From: UBA5078 sp033721235
Lineage (GTDB): Bacteria > Pseudomonadota > Gammaproteobacteria > Pseudomonadales > Pseudohongiellaceae
DNA: 64,000 bases
Direction: 5' to 3'
Assembly: GCA_033721235.1 (NCBI GenBank)
Contig: JAWWAY010000013.1
Span: 17,574-81,573 of the forward strand
Under the pieces are notes generated by a model. That model did not search any database, was not told the DNA's origin, and was given only the letters and a program-made list of their open reading frames with translations. The translations under genes were made by a program, and so were the position numbers. Position 1 is the first letter of the stretch, and each line of letters opens with the position of its first letter. This document shows, in pieces, positions 46,162 to 55,401 of this stretch.

Positions 46162-47801
46162 ATATTGAGGGCGTGGTTCTTGATGTGTCTTAGAGACACG
46201 AACATATCGCTGTAAGTCTGCGCAGGAATAGACATGCAGCTGCCTGCCTTAAGTCTTTCTAAGTGCCTATCACGCATACCATTGGCAACTTTATTCAAGC
46301 GTTTAGACTCTTCCAGCAGGGATGTGATTCGAGTGGAGTCAGCGCGCGCCTTGCGAGCCTGCATAACACGAGCAACGAAACTATCGACTTCGCCAAAGAA
46401 CTCCATGAGATCATTCCAAGCTTCTTCGCTCAAAGATTCCTTCATCTTGTACAGCCTAGCGCGATAGAAGCTGAAAGATTGCAAACCGTCAGCGATGCTT
46501 TCGATCTCATCTGCCAAGCGAATCAGGCTATAAGCTCGGGCTGACTGCCCAGGCGTTACCGAGTCAGTCAACACTGTCGTAATAAATTTAATCATCTCCT
46601 CTTCGATATTGTCGGTAATATCTTCAAGGTGATTAATGCGATCAAAGACTTCTTTATCGTTCTTTTCAGCAATCGTATAGCCCTTAGTAAGGACAAACAT
46701 CTCTTGGGTAATCTCGATAAGATTATCCATCTCTAAATCAGCCTGCTGCAGAGCAACCTCTGGGGCCATAGTAGAGCGATTGCCTAGGTATTTGAGTTTG
46801 TGAATCTCTTTTCCCTCTTTCTGAGGAATGCTCCACACAACAAACTTCACTAGTTGATCAATAAATGGAATCCAGATAAGCACGTTCAGGACATTGAACA
46901 TCGTGTGAGCGATTGCGATGTGCCAAGAAATATTAGGTCTAGAGCCATCCTCAGCCAATAGGTTCACATCACCCGGCACAATGCTATCGATAAATTGAAC
47001 GTAATACGGGAATATGGCAATGAAGATAACAGCGCCCAGCATATTAAAAATAGCGTGAGCCCTAGCCGTACGCACCGCTGATGTATTCGCCCCAATTGCT
47101 GCCAGCTGGGCAGTAATGGTAGTACCAATGTTTTCACCGATGATAAGGCCTACGGCTGTATGAAAATCGATTACGCCCGTTGCCGCCAGGGTGATAGTGA
47201 TACCCAGCATCGCCGAGCTACTTTGGATAATAACCGTAAGAAAACAACCAATCGCAACACAAGCCAAGAGGCTAAAGATGCTGCGCGCATCGAATAGATG
47301 GAGATAGGAGATAAAGTTAGCGTCGGTACGCAATGGCGTGAATGCACCGCTCATAAACTGTAGACCGACAAAGATAAGCCCCAGGGCCACAAGCGTCTTG
47401 CCGATAGCACTCGCTCGACTGGACTTACTGGCAATCATGGGGAAGATGCCAAGACCAATGAACAACAAGCCGTACTTGCCTACCTTAACGGAGAGAATCC
47501 AACCCGTAAGCGTGGTACCAATATTCGCACCAAGAATAACGCCAATCGCTTGCTTGAGCTCCATTAAGCCTGCATTGACGAGGCTCACGGTCATCACCGT
47601 CGAGATACTACTGGATTGAACGAATGCCGTGATTCCAACACCGGCCAAGACGGCCAGAACACGGTTCTTAGTGAGGGTTGCCAGAATGCGCTGAATGGCT
47701 TCTGTGCTACCAGACTGAAGACCTTCTGATAGGAACTTTAACCCTATAAAAAAGAGTCCCAAGCCCCCAAAAGCGGTATATGCGATTTCAAAATAATTCA
47801 T
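46140..47801 (-). CDS. Na+/phosphate symporter with C-terminal PhoU-like domain
   Basis: This 553-residue protein has a membrane part of two inverted Na/Pi-cotransporter repeats (GLKFLSEGLQ..., GITAFVQSSSISTVMTVSLVN with GANIGTTLTGW, then IIQSSSAMLGITITLAA with GENIGTTITAQ). These match the QSSS and GxNIGTT motifs of the NptA/YjbB family. The last ~200 residues are helical and PhoU-like. It takes up or releases phosphate with Na+. Monocistronic, divergent spacer to CopD is short. Confidence 0.93.
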   Translation of the reverse strand: MNYFEIAYTAFGGLGLFFIGLKFLSEGLQSGSTEAIQRILATLTKNRVLAVLAGVGITAFVQSSSISTVMTVSLVNAGLMELKQAIGVILGANIGTTLTGWILSVKVGKYGLLFIGLGIFPMIASKSSRASAIGKTLVALGLIFVGLQFMSGAFTPLRTDANFISYLHLFDARSIFSLLACVAIGCFLTVIIQSSSAMLGITITLAATGVIDFHTAVGLIIGENIGTTITAQLAAIGANTSAVRTARAHAIFNMLGAVIFIAIFPYYVQFIDSIVPGDVNLLAEDGSRPNISWHIAIAHTMFNVLNVLIWIPFIDQLVKFVVWSIPQKEGKEIHKLKYLGNRSTMAPEVALQQADLEMDNLIEITQEMFVLTKGYTIAEKNDKEVFDRINHLEDITDNIEEEMIKFITTVLTDSVTPGQSARAYSLIRLADEIESIADGLQSFSFYRARLYKMKESLSEEAWNDLMEFFGEVDSFVARVMQARKARADSTRITSLLEESKRLNKVANGMRDRHLERLKAGSCMSIPAQTYSDMFVSLRHIKNHALNMLETYSN

Positions 47802-47873
47802 TGCCGCGAAGTCTATTCAAACCGACACAATATTACAATTGCTTTACAACACTATTACACAAAAAACTAAACT

Positions 47874-48800
47874 TTACGCAGCCATCTCCATAGGCCCCGT
47901 AAATGTGGTTAGCGCCGCGGTCACCAGCATGATAATGAGAGCAAGAATCATTTCGACACCAATCGAACGCCTTAGGCCCAAGACTCGACCTTCGTTTAAA
48001 CGCTTGACCAATATAAACTTATTGCTTGCAGCCAAGGCCAAAAGGCACATGACAAGCAATAGCTTAGTGCCAAGCATTAAACCATAGAGCGAGGAGAATA
48101 AATGACTTGGGCTAGTAATTAAGACGGTCACTAAATACCCACCGGCCAAAACCAAGGTCGCAATAATCCACCAACCATAGTCGCCAAACGCTCGCATGAG
48201 GGGAAGCAGGTAGCCTGCCTCTTGGCGCCAGCACAGTATCCATAGCGGTAGTAATGCTCCGAGCCATAAGCCAACCGCCCCTATGTGCAAAACAATTGCG
48301 ACTCTGGCTAGAGAACTTTGAGTTGCAACATGCCCTAGATAAGCAAAGGAGCTTGCGAAGCAAAGCAAACCGAGTAGATACAAAGCAGTTGAGATACGAG
48401 GAAAGCCCAGCGCCCTCTTATTTGTCGCGGGACTGAGACTGACTACGCCCAGTAATACAAAGGCTAAAGCTCGCAAGCCGTTGCCCCCACCGATATTTGA
48501 CTGCGCGAGAAGCTGCACCATCAGCCAGTCAAACATGCCACGCACGCCGTTTTGATTGATGGCTCCAACCTGAAGGAGTAAGGCAGCAGCGCTCAACAGC
48601 AAGCCAAAACAAGCAAGCACAAAGAGAAATAGTTTAAATGGGAAGAGCGATTGAAGGGCTGCAAAGTCACTGTGACGTTTAGCCACAAAATTATCTAAAC
48701 CAAGGGCGTAAATCCCCCCCGCCAAAGACACAAAGCATATATAGCTCAAGCACTTGGTCAGCAGCATTGCTACTAACCAAGTATCGACATCATAAGCCAT
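47874..48800 (-). CDS. copD: CopD-family copper resistance membrane protein
   Basis: This 308-residue inner-membrane protein has eight or so hydrophobic helices and the CopD features LHIGAVGLWLGALLPLWIL and FASSFAYLGHVATQ, where conserved His residues lie in helices. CopD works with the periplasmic CopC in copper import or tolerance. Its start overlaps the stop of the copC-like gene by one nucleotide (TAATG), so the two are translationally coupled. Confidence 0.85.
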   Translation of the reverse strand: MAYDVDTWLVAMLLTKCLSYICFVSLAGGIYALGLDNFVAKRHSDFAALQSLFPFKLFLFVLACFGLLLSAAALLLQVGAINQNGVRGMFDWLMVQLLAQSNIGGGNGLRALAFVLLGVVSLSPATNKRALGFPRISTALYLLGLLCFASSFAYLGHVATQSSLARVAIVLHIGAVGLWLGALLPLWILCWRQEAGYLLPLMRAFGDYGWWIIATLVLAGGYLVTVLITSPSHLFSSLYGLMLGTKLLLVMCLLALAASNKFILVKRLNEGRVLGLRRSIGVEMILALIIMLVTAALTTFTGPMEMAA

Positions 48801-49405
48801 TAGTGCTGATGGTTACCGCCGCCCTGGCCTTGCATCATGCCACATCCGCCTTGGCCACCTTGATGCATACTGCCACCGGAGCCTTGAGCGCCATGGTTCA
48901 TATTATTTCCTTGCCCATGGTTTCCATGATCCATGCCACTGTGGCCGTCATGATTCATTGCGCCGCAATCGCCCATCGCAGAGCCATGGTTCATTGGCAT
49001 GGCAGAATTAGTAGACGCGTCGCCATGATTCATCACTGCCGCAGGCGCATTCGGGTCTACATTAAAACCGAAACTCTCCGACACCGCGTGGCCATCACCC
49101 CCTAGAATGCTCCAAGTCACTTCATATGCGCCCGCGCTTAGAGCTGGCACGGGGATGTGAAACATCGTATTAGCCGCTGGCTTGGCCGCAAATCCAGTAT
49201 CCACAGCGCCTGCGTCGCCCTTCAATTCAAACTTGACCAACCTAACAGCATCGTTAAAGGTAAGCATCAACATGGATGGCGATGACACAGTGGACCCTTT
49301 TTCCGGTGACGAGCTCTTCAGCGCGCTATGGGCATAAGCACCGCTTTGAACGCATATCGCCAAAAAGGCCATAAGCACCAACTGTAGCAAGTTTCGTTTT
49401 TGCAT
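48800..49405 (-). CDS. copC: CopC-like periplasmic copper protein with Met/His/Gly-rich tail
   Basis: This 201-residue protein has a signal peptide (to about residue 25). The mature N-terminus HSALKSSSPEKGSTV gives the CopC Cu(II) ligand His26, and the CopC fold runs to about residue 120 (GGDGHAVSESFGFNV). The last ~75 residues are an unusual low-complexity tail of MNHG, MDHG and MHQG units with two Cys, ending NHQH. Such a tail would bind copper ions, probably Cu(I) through Met and Cu(II) through His. GGGGAG precedes the ATG. It is the first gene of a copC-copD operon with a TGGTATATT extended -10 box at 49454-49462 (minus). Confidence 0.88.
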   Translation of the reverse strand: MQKRNLLQLVLMAFLAICVQSGAYAHSALKSSSPEKGSTVSSPSMLMLTFNDAVRLVKFELKGDAGAVDTGFAAKPAANTMFHIPVPALSAGAYEVTWSILGGDGHAVSESFGFNVDPNAPAAVMNHGDASTNSAMPMNHGSAMGDCGAMNHDGHSGMDHGNHGQGNNMNHGAQGSGGSMHQGGQGGCGMMQGQGGGNHQH

Positions 49406-49453
49406 TTCTGTCTCCCCGACCCAAAGTCAGTTTATCTATCGATATACTCTTAG

Positions 49454-49462
49454 AATATACCA
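49454..49462 (-). promoter_or_regulatory. Candidate extended -10 promoter for copCD
   Basis: On the minus strand TGG-TATATT reads as an extended -10 element about 50 nt upstream of the CopC start codon. No clear -35 box is visible. A copper-responsive operator was not recognised. Confidence 0.35.
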
Positions 49463-49556
49463 AACGCGCTATATAGACCTACGATTAAATGAGCGAATGT
49501 GTCACAGCCTGCTCTGCTATAATCGCGAATATAGCACCCTCAAGCTTAAGCGCAGC

Positions 49557-51023
49557 TTAAGATGCCAGTGAAGACAAATTCAGTTGCTCCAGCTGGGCAA
49601 TGAGTTCCGCTTCATTCTCTAAACACCTTAAATCCAGTAATAGTTTGGCCTGCTTTAAGCGCCCAATAACAGGCACTTGCGTGCGCCGCAATTCGGCGCT
49701 CAAATTCTGGAGGAGCTTCTCTTTACTAAAACAGTCGCGCGGGCTTATGGCAATACAAGCGCTAGGAATTGCATTACCAGGCAGCGCTCCACTCCCCACT
49801 TCGCTTTCACAATCTTCAACGCTAACCTCGAACTGCCCCCCTAGGAAACTATCAAAAGCTGGGAGAAGCCTTCGCGCCTGCTCTTCAATCTGAGCCTTTG
49901 GCCGTGTTAAGAACCTAAAGTTTGGCAGAGTCGCTGCCAACTCGCCGGGGGATCGATAGGCCATCAGCACCTGCTCAAGAGCCGCAATCCCCAGTTTATC
50001 CATTCGCAGAGCTCGCTTAAGAGGATGACGCCGTATAATATCGATGTACTTCTTTTTGCCTACAATAAGGCCCGCCTGAGGGCCACCAAGCAGTTTGTCT
50101 CCGCTAAAGGTCAGCACATCAGCTCCAGCGCAAAGCAGCTCCTTTACTGTAGGTTCTTTGGCCACCCCAAACTCACTAAGATCAAGCAATGTCCCGCTGC
50201 CTAAGTCATGAACCAGTGGGAGATCATGTGCCTGGGCTAGAGCTGAGAGCTCCTGAGTACTAACGCTTGAGGCAAAACCAGCAACACAGTAGTTGCTCGT
50301 ATGCACTTGCATGAGAACTGCCGTATCCGCACATATTGCGTTAGCGTAGTCGCTTAAATGAGTTCGATTGCTACTGCCGACCTCTCGCAGTTGGCAGCCG
50401 GCACTCTCCATTACCTCTGGAATTCTGAACGATGCGCCAATCTCAACGAGCTCCCCACGGGAGAGCAATACCTCTTGCCCACGAGCCAAAGCCTGCAGGG
50501 TTAAGACCACTGCTGCCGCGTTATTATTGACGACTGTAGCGGCCTCTGCGCCGGTTAACTCACACAATAAGCGCTCTAAATATGATTCTCGCTCGCCGCG
50601 TTTTCCTGCGCCCAAGTCGAACTCTAAATCAGTATTGTGCCTAGCGGCCAATGTCATTGCCGATATTGCCTGCTCCGACAATAAGCTACGTCCCAGATTA
50701 CTGTGGAGGACAATGCCTGTCAGATTGAGCACTTTACGCAAGGGCCGCGATGCGCTCGCGTCCAACTCCCGCCTTATCTGGACACAAACGGCCTCTACAA
50801 TATTATCTTGCAGTAAAAACTTCCTAGCACTGAGCTCACCAGCAGCGGCTTGCTCCCTTAACCGCTGCATCACCGTCCTAGCACAATCACGCACCGCCAC
50901 ATGCCCAAAGCTCTTCAAGAGATCGGTAAGGGATGCATTATTGAGCACCTTGTCTACGGATGGTAAACGAGAATATAAATAACTCAGTTCTCGATTACTC
51001 AACTCTTCCTTCTTCATCTGCAT
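49557..51023 (-). CDS. selA: L-seryl-tRNA(Sec) selenium transferase
   Basis: This 488-residue PLP enzyme converts Ser-tRNA(Sec) to Sec-tRNA(Sec) using selenophosphate. The fold-type I signature FSGDKLLGGPQ gives the PLP lysine as Lys310, and NLTGIVLHSNLGRSLL with TDLEFDLGAGKRGER are typical SelA blocks. Length matches E. coli SelA (463) with a small C-terminal extension. The ATG at 51023 has AAGGA upstream. It is separated from selB by an unrelated sugar dehydrogenase gene on the other strand; selC is 4.3 kb downstream. selD is not in this window. Confidence 0.97.
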   Translation of the reverse strand: MQMKKEELSNRELSYLYSRLPSVDKVLNNASLTDLLKSFGHVAVRDCARTVMQRLREQAAAGELSARKFLLQDNIVEAVCVQIRRELDASASRPLRKVLNLTGIVLHSNLGRSLLSEQAISAMTLAARHNTDLEFDLGAGKRGERESYLERLLCELTGAEAATVVNNNAAAVVLTLQALARGQEVLLSRGELVEIGASFRIPEVMESAGCQLREVGSSNRTHLSDYANAICADTAVLMQVHTSNYCVAGFASSVSTQELSALAQAHDLPLVHDLGSGTLLDLSEFGVAKEPTVKELLCAGADVLTFSGDKLLGGPQAGLIVGKKKYIDIIRRHPLKRALRMDKLGIAALEQVLMAYRSPGELAATLPNFRFLTRPKAQIEEQARRLLPAFDSFLGGQFEVSVEDCESEVGSGALPGNAIPSACIAISPRDCFSKEKLLQNLSAELRRTQVPVIGRLKQAKLLLDLRCLENEAELIAQLEQLNLSSLAS

Positions 51024-51354
51024 GCTGTTCCTTAGGCCCTAGTTTATATCGAGCATTTTGCTGGAAAGCCGCAATGACAACAAGACGCGATGACTAGCAT
51101 CATTAGTCCCTCCCATGGGACACTGGTCCAGCTTAGGCGCTCAGCCGTAAAACCCATTAATAAATAGGCGCAAGCGGTTAGTAAACCACCACATACATAC
51201 TCAGAGCCATTGTTTTTATAAGCCAACTGGATGAAAGCGACCTACACTAGCCTAATATGCGCTGACCCAAGAGATGACGAATAGCCCTGCCTATTTTCAG
51301 CGGCTATACTAAACGTCCCCCATGTCACATATATTATGCAGACAGGAAAGTACT
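51024..51354. other. Intergenic region upstream of selA and the GSDH gene
   Basis: About 330 nt between divergent genes. A 60-codon minus-strand ORF (51044-51226, TTG start, no Shine-Dalgarno sequence) ends 20 nt before selA; its product would have two hydrophobic segments and a tail SCCHCGFPAKCSI. I do not count it as a gene. A -10-like TATACT at 51305-51310 points toward the plus-strand gene. Confidence 0.35.
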
Positions 51355-52467
51355 ATGAATTTAGCCAGAACAATAACTATCAAATTACTGTGCTTCTATT
51401 GCTTAGTAGGCAGTGTTCACGCTCAGCTTCAGCCTGGATATACGATCGAAACCGTAGTAGATAATATTCCCATTCCATGGGGAATGACTTGGCTTCCAAA
51501 CGGCGACATGCTCGTGACCAATCGAAACGGGCAACTTTATCGAGTCAGCGACGGAGAAGTAAGTGCCCCCATCCAAGGCCTACCCGATATTCACGTTAAT
51601 GGCCAAGGCGGCCTACTCGATATCGCAGCCCACCCTAACTATGAGAACAATGGCTGGCTGTACTTTAGTTACTCTAGCCCGGAAGGCTCTGGCGCGGGCA
51701 GTCACACCGCAATAATGCGAGCCAAACTAAATGGTAACTCTCTGAGCGATCAGCAGATGCTGTACAAGGGCGAGGGAAATACCGATAGAGGACAGCACTA
51801 TGGCAGCCGTATCGCCTTTGACAGAGACGGTTATTTGTTCTTCTCAATAGGCGATCGCGGCGCTCACTTCGAGAACGCCCAACAGCTTAATAGGGATGGT
51901 GGCAAAATTTACCGCCTCAATGACGATGGCAGCATTCCTGCCGACAACCCCTTTGTCGACTCTCCCGATGCCAAGCCTGGAATATACTCCTATGGGCATC
52001 GTAACCCTCAGGGCTTAATCTTGAACCCGGTAACAGGTGATATATGGGAACACGAACACGGCCCACGCGGTGGCGACGAGATCAATGTTATTGAAGCCGG
52101 AAAAAACTACGGTTGGCCTATTATCGGTTACGGTATTGATTACAACGGAGAGCCATTGGCGGAAGCCACACACAGGGACGGCATGGAACAACCGATTCAT
52201 TATTGGGACCCATCTATCGCACCCTCCGGAATGGCATTTGTGACCAGCGACAAATACGGTGACTTACAAGGTTTCCAACATCTTCTTGTTGGCTCACTCA
52301 AGTTTTCCTATATCGTTCACATGGTGTTCGATGGAAAAGAACTCGTCTCTTTTAGCAATACCTTTCAAGGAATCGGCCGTGTTCGAAATATTAAGCAAGG
52401 CCCAGACGGATACATCTATGTAGCGACAGAAGGTAACGGTATAAAGAAACTAATTCTAGAACAATAA
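51355..52467 (+). CDS. Secreted PQQ-type glucose/sorbosone dehydrogenase family protein
   Basis: This 370-residue protein has a signal peptide ending SVHAQ and a six-bladed propeller of the GSDH/Hhip-like family, with IPWGMTWLPNGDMLVTNRNG at the first blade, YGSRIAFDRDGYLFFSIGDRG in the middle and WEHEHGPRGGDEINVI near the active site. Related soluble aldose sugar dehydrogenases (such as YliI) use PQQ and Ca2+ in the periplasm. The ATG at 51355 has AGGAAAG upstream; the frame extends back to 51322 but that start lacks a Shine-Dalgarno sequence. It stands between selA and selB but has no known link to selenium. Confidence 0.88.
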   Translation: MNLARTITIKLLCFYCLVGSVHAQLQPGYTIETVVDNIPIPWGMTWLPNGDMLVTNRNGQLYRVSDGEVSAPIQGLPDIHVNGQGGLLDIAAHPNYENNGWLYFSYSSPEGSGAGSHTAIMRAKLNGNSLSDQQMLYKGEGNTDRGQHYGSRIAFDRDGYLFFSIGDRGAHFENAQQLNRDGGKIYRLNDDGSIPADNPFVDSPDAKPGIYSYGHRNPQGLILNPVTGDIWEHEHGPRGGDEINVIEAGKNYGWPIIGYGIDYNGEPLAEATHRDGMEQPIHYWDPSIAPSGMAFVTSDKYGDLQGFQHLLVGSLKFSYIVHMVFDGKELVSFSNTFQGIGRVRNIKQGPDGYIYVATEGNGIKKLILEQ

Positions 52468-52475
52468 CAAAAAAC

Positions 52476-52503
52476 AATGCACTGACAGGAGTCGGGCATT
52501 TTT
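52476..52503 (+). terminator. Probable terminator after the GSDH gene
   Basis: AATGC (52476-52480) pairs with GCATT (52496-52500), with an inner GAC/GTC pair, followed by TTT. The stem is imperfect, so the strength is uncertain. Confidence 0.4.
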
Positions 52504-52576
52504 AAAACAAGATAGAAGACGCCCACAGCGATCGTAGAAGCGAACTGAGGCGAGCCTCGTTACACCACGGAGTCAC

Positions 52577-54523
52577 ATGATTGTTGTCACAGCAGGCCAC
52601 GTCGACCACGGCAAGAGCACCCTGGTACAAGCGCTGACTGGCCGAAGCACTGATCGTTTAAGCGTAGAGAAGGAACGCGGCCTGAGCATTGAGCTCGGAT
52701 ACGCATACCTGCACTTTAACGCCGGCGGCTCAAGGGAAGAAACAATAAGCTTTGTAGATGTGCCAGGTCACGTTGATTATATTAACAACATGCTTACAGG
52801 CGTTAACCAGGCATCGGCAGCACTACTTGTCGTCTCTGCGGTAGAAGGAATAAAACCCCAAACAGTAGAACACTTACACATCCTCGACCTGCTCGATATT
52901 AAGAAGGGCATAATCGCTCTCACCTTTGCAGACAAAGTTAGCCAAGAAAAACTGGCAGATATAGAGCAGCAAGTACTAACGCTTAGCGCTAGCTCTAGCT
53001 TGCGAAGCGCCCCCATCCTACCAGTCTCTGCAACGCACAATCTTGGAATCTCCTCACTAACAGCATATTTAAAAACCCTAAGAATTAACCAGTTGCCTAA
53101 CTTTAGTTTTCAGGACCGTTACTTTCGATTCACCATCGATAGACGCTTCACTCTCAAGGGTGTTGGCACAGTCATAACGGGAACAGTGTTAGCGGGCAGT
53201 GTAACGCGTGATTCTCAACTGGTATTAGCGAAGAATGGTAAGAAAGTTCGCGTAAAAAGCATTCACCAAGATAGTGATTCAGTGGAGAGAGCCATTCAAG
53301 GGGATCGCGTCGCACTTGCCATAAACGTAAATGTCGAGGAAGTCCATCGGGGTGACTATCTTTGCAAACCTTCATTGGCAGTCCCATCAAGGGTACTAGC
53401 ATGTCGCATCAGGCTCGCTCCAAACGCCCAAATTGAAGAGCTGCAAAAGAGGGGCAAGAACTGTTATCTACATTTATACGTCGGCAGCAGACATACTCTG
53501 GTGCAGGCTAGGCTTCTAAGCGCCGCCCATGACTCTTACTTAGTTCAACTGCGTAGTAACGAAGACCTATTCGTTTGCTATGGTGATCGCGTGATTATTC
53601 GCAATGCTGACATGCAAAAGACGCTAGCTGGCGGCTACGTAATCGACCCCTTCGCTCCTCGCAAGAAGCCTACCGCACCGATACACTTAATGACACTTGA
53701 GGCATTAGACAATTCCGACAGAGAAGCCTTGGCTAAACTGATAGAAATTTCTGAGTATGGTGTGTCTATCGAGAAGTTCACGATTGCACGCAATGTGCAC
53801 CCCGCCTTAGTAGAAAAGCATCTTAACTCTTTGGTTCGCACAGCCCCTAAGTTCGAATTTTTCAATATTGGGTCGAAAAACTCGGTCGGCATCCCCTTGC
53901 CCACCATACTCAGCAATACGTTTTATAGTAGACACAGCGCAAATATTGTTAAAGCCTTAGCTAGCGACCACGAGAACATGCCAATGCGCGCTGGCCTCAA
54001 TACCGTGCAGCTGATGAGCGCTACCAATTTCAGCGGCAAGCCAGCGCTGTTTAATGCAATTTGCAGTCAAATGATGACTCAAAAAGCGCTCGCTCGCAGC
54101 GGCGCCCTCTACCACTTACCCGAACATCAACCCACTATCGATAAGAACGCTATCGAGCTACTGCACAGCATCAAGCCTCACCTGCAAGAAGCAGGCTTCG
54201 TGCCCCCGCGCGTCTTCGAATTGATCGATCTAACCAAACTGCCTCAATCAATTCTGGAGGAAAGACTGCGGGCAAATGTGCATGCGGGCAAACTCGTGCA
54301 AGTGAGCCGAAACCGTTTCTACCTGCCTGAAACCGTCCGAGCACTTGAAGCCTTCATTGAAGGTCTGATCCATGAAAGCGGATACACAGGACTGAGCGTT
54401 ATAGAGTTTCGAGACAAATCGGGAATTGGGCGCAATCTATGTATCGAAATTCTAGAATTTTTTGACCGACATGGACTAACGCGGCGCAGAGGCAATGTGC
54501 GCTACTTGAGAGGAAGCCTTTAG
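52577..54523 (+). CDS. selB: Selenocysteine-specific elongation factor
   Basis: This 648-residue GTPase carries Sec-tRNA(Sec) to UGA codons by binding the SECIS hairpin of selenoprotein mRNAs. The G1 loop GHVDHGKS is at residues 7-14, G3 is DVPGHVDY, and the EF-Tu-like domains follow (TIDRRFTLKGVGTVITGTV). The C-terminal ~250 residues contain the winged-helix units that read SECIS (SGIGRNLCIEILEFFDRHG). CGGAG precedes the ATG. It is followed by carbonic anhydrase and the tRNA-Sec gene on the same strand. Confidence 0.97.
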   Translation: MIVVTAGHVDHGKSTLVQALTGRSTDRLSVEKERGLSIELGYAYLHFNAGGSREETISFVDVPGHVDYINNMLTGVNQASAALLVVSAVEGIKPQTVEHLHILDLLDIKKGIIALTFADKVSQEKLADIEQQVLTLSASSSLRSAPILPVSATHNLGISSLTAYLKTLRINQLPNFSFQDRYFRFTIDRRFTLKGVGTVITGTVLAGSVTRDSQLVLAKNGKKVRVKSIHQDSDSVERAIQGDRVALAINVNVEEVHRGDYLCKPSLAVPSRVLACRIRLAPNAQIEELQKRGKNCYLHLYVGSRHTLVQARLLSAAHDSYLVQLRSNEDLFVCYGDRVIIRNADMQKTLAGGYVIDPFAPRKKPTAPIHLMTLEALDNSDREALAKLIEISEYGVSIEKFTIARNVHPALVEKHLNSLVRTAPKFEFFNIGSKNSVGIPLPTILSNTFYSRHSANIVKALASDHENMPMRAGLNTVQLMSATNFSGKPALFNAICSQMMTQKALARSGALYHLPEHQPTIDKNAIELLHSIKPHLQEAGFVPPRVFELIDLTKLPQSILEERLRANVHAGKLVQVSRNRFYLPETVRALEAFIEGLIHESGYTGLSVIEFRDKSGIGRNLCIEILEFFDRHGLTRRRGNVRYLRGSL

Positions 54524-54566
54524 CAGCAGATACCTCAAGCTAGAGTGCAGATATTAGCGTCAAGTT

Positions 54567-54575
54567 TGTTATAAT
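54567..54575 (+). promoter_or_regulatory. Extended -10 promoter upstream of the carbonic anhydrase gene
   Basis: TGT-TATAAT matches the extended -10 consensus exactly. It lies about 75 nt before the ATG of the carbonic anhydrase gene and could also drive selC by readthrough. The -35 region is poor, as expected for an extended -10 promoter. Confidence 0.55.
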
Positions 54576-54649
54576 TGCGCATAGGCGACGAAGCCTCCCC
54601 TTTTGCACAAACCTTTTTACCCTTATTTTTCAAATAATTAGGATATTTT

Positions 54650-55282
54650 ATGAGCGACGATTTGTTTGCTGGTTATCAGCGCTTTAAGAATGGCTATTTC
54701 GCCGACAATAGAAACCGACTAAAGCAGCTTGCGGAGCAACAAAAGCCTAAATACGTGCTTATTACCTGCTGCGATGCACGTATGGAGCCCGCTCTAATCT
54801 TTGATAGCGAGCCAGGCGACCTATTCGTTATTCGCAACGTAGCGAACTTGGTTCCCCCAAACGAGATTGGCGGCTCCTACCACGGTACTAGCGCGGCTCT
54901 AGAGTTCGCCATAACGGCACTAGAGGTGCCAGAAATTGTGGTTCTCGGCCATACGCGTTGCGGCGGCATACACTCTCTAGTGACTGCAGCAAACAAATTA
55001 CCAGAAGAAAGCTTTATCTCCCGATGGATGTCTATAGCTTCTCCAATTGCAGAGTTAGTCGATCCCAGCAAGCTAGACGATCCCGCTACCTTTGACCGCT
55101 GTGAACAGGCCGCTATTAGCTTCTCGCTAGAGAACTTAATGACTTACCCATGGATCAAGAGCCGCGTAGATGAAGGCAAGCTAAAACTCACAGGCCTTCA
55201 TTACAATATTGCCACAGGCGCACTAAAGCAGATTCTTGATCGAGATCACGTCACCACAATCGTAGAAGAAGCAAAAGACTAA
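54650..55282 (+). CDS. Beta-class carbonic anhydrase
   Basis: This 210-residue cytoplasmic zinc enzyme interconverts CO2 and bicarbonate. The beta-class zinc ligands are present as Cys40, His101 and Cys104, with the Asp42-Arg44 dyad in CCDAR and HTRCGG. Length is normal for the family. It lies between selB and the tRNA-Sec gene on the same strand, 126 nt after selB, with its own extended -10 promoter. A functional link to selenium is not expected. Confidence 0.95.
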   Translation: MSDDLFAGYQRFKNGYFADNRNRLKQLAEQQKPKYVLITCCDARMEPALIFDSEPGDLFVIRNVANLVPPNEIGGSYHGTSAALEFAITALEVPEIVVLGHTRCGGIHSLVTAANKLPEESFISRWMSIASPIAELVDPSKLDDPATFDRCEQAAISFSLENLMTYPWIKSRVDEGKLKLTGLHYNIATGALKQILDRDHVTTIVEEAKD

Positions 55283-55305
55283 GAACACATGGTAGACTTG
55301 AGCCC

Positions 55306-55401
55306 GGAAGAGCACCATCCCCGGTGGGGTGCCCGGGCTTCAAACTCGGTGAGGCAGGCTTACAGCATGTCTGGTGGGTTCGACTCCTGCCTCTTCCGCC
55401 A
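55306..55401 (+). tRNA. selC: Selenocysteine tRNA (anticodon UCA)
   Basis: This 96-nt gene folds as tRNA-Sec. The acceptor starts GGAAGAG and ends CTCTTCC, with discriminator G and encoded CCA (55399-55401). A long D stem (GCACC with GGGTGC), an anticodon stem CCGGG/CTCGG with loop CTTCAAA, anticodon TCA at 55340-55342, a long variable arm (about 9 bp around TTAC) and a T loop TTCGACT follow. E. coli selC is 95 nt and has the same acceptor start and end. Together with SelA and SelB it gives UGA decoding. Its 3' part overlaps, on the opposite strand, a small ORF. Confidence 0.96.

Noticed and set aside
51044..51226. 60-codon minus-strand ORF upstream of selA with a Cys-rich end
   Set aside because: TTG start without a Shine-Dalgarno sequence and no recognised family. 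I looked for an in-frame TGA that would make it a selenoprotein and saw none.
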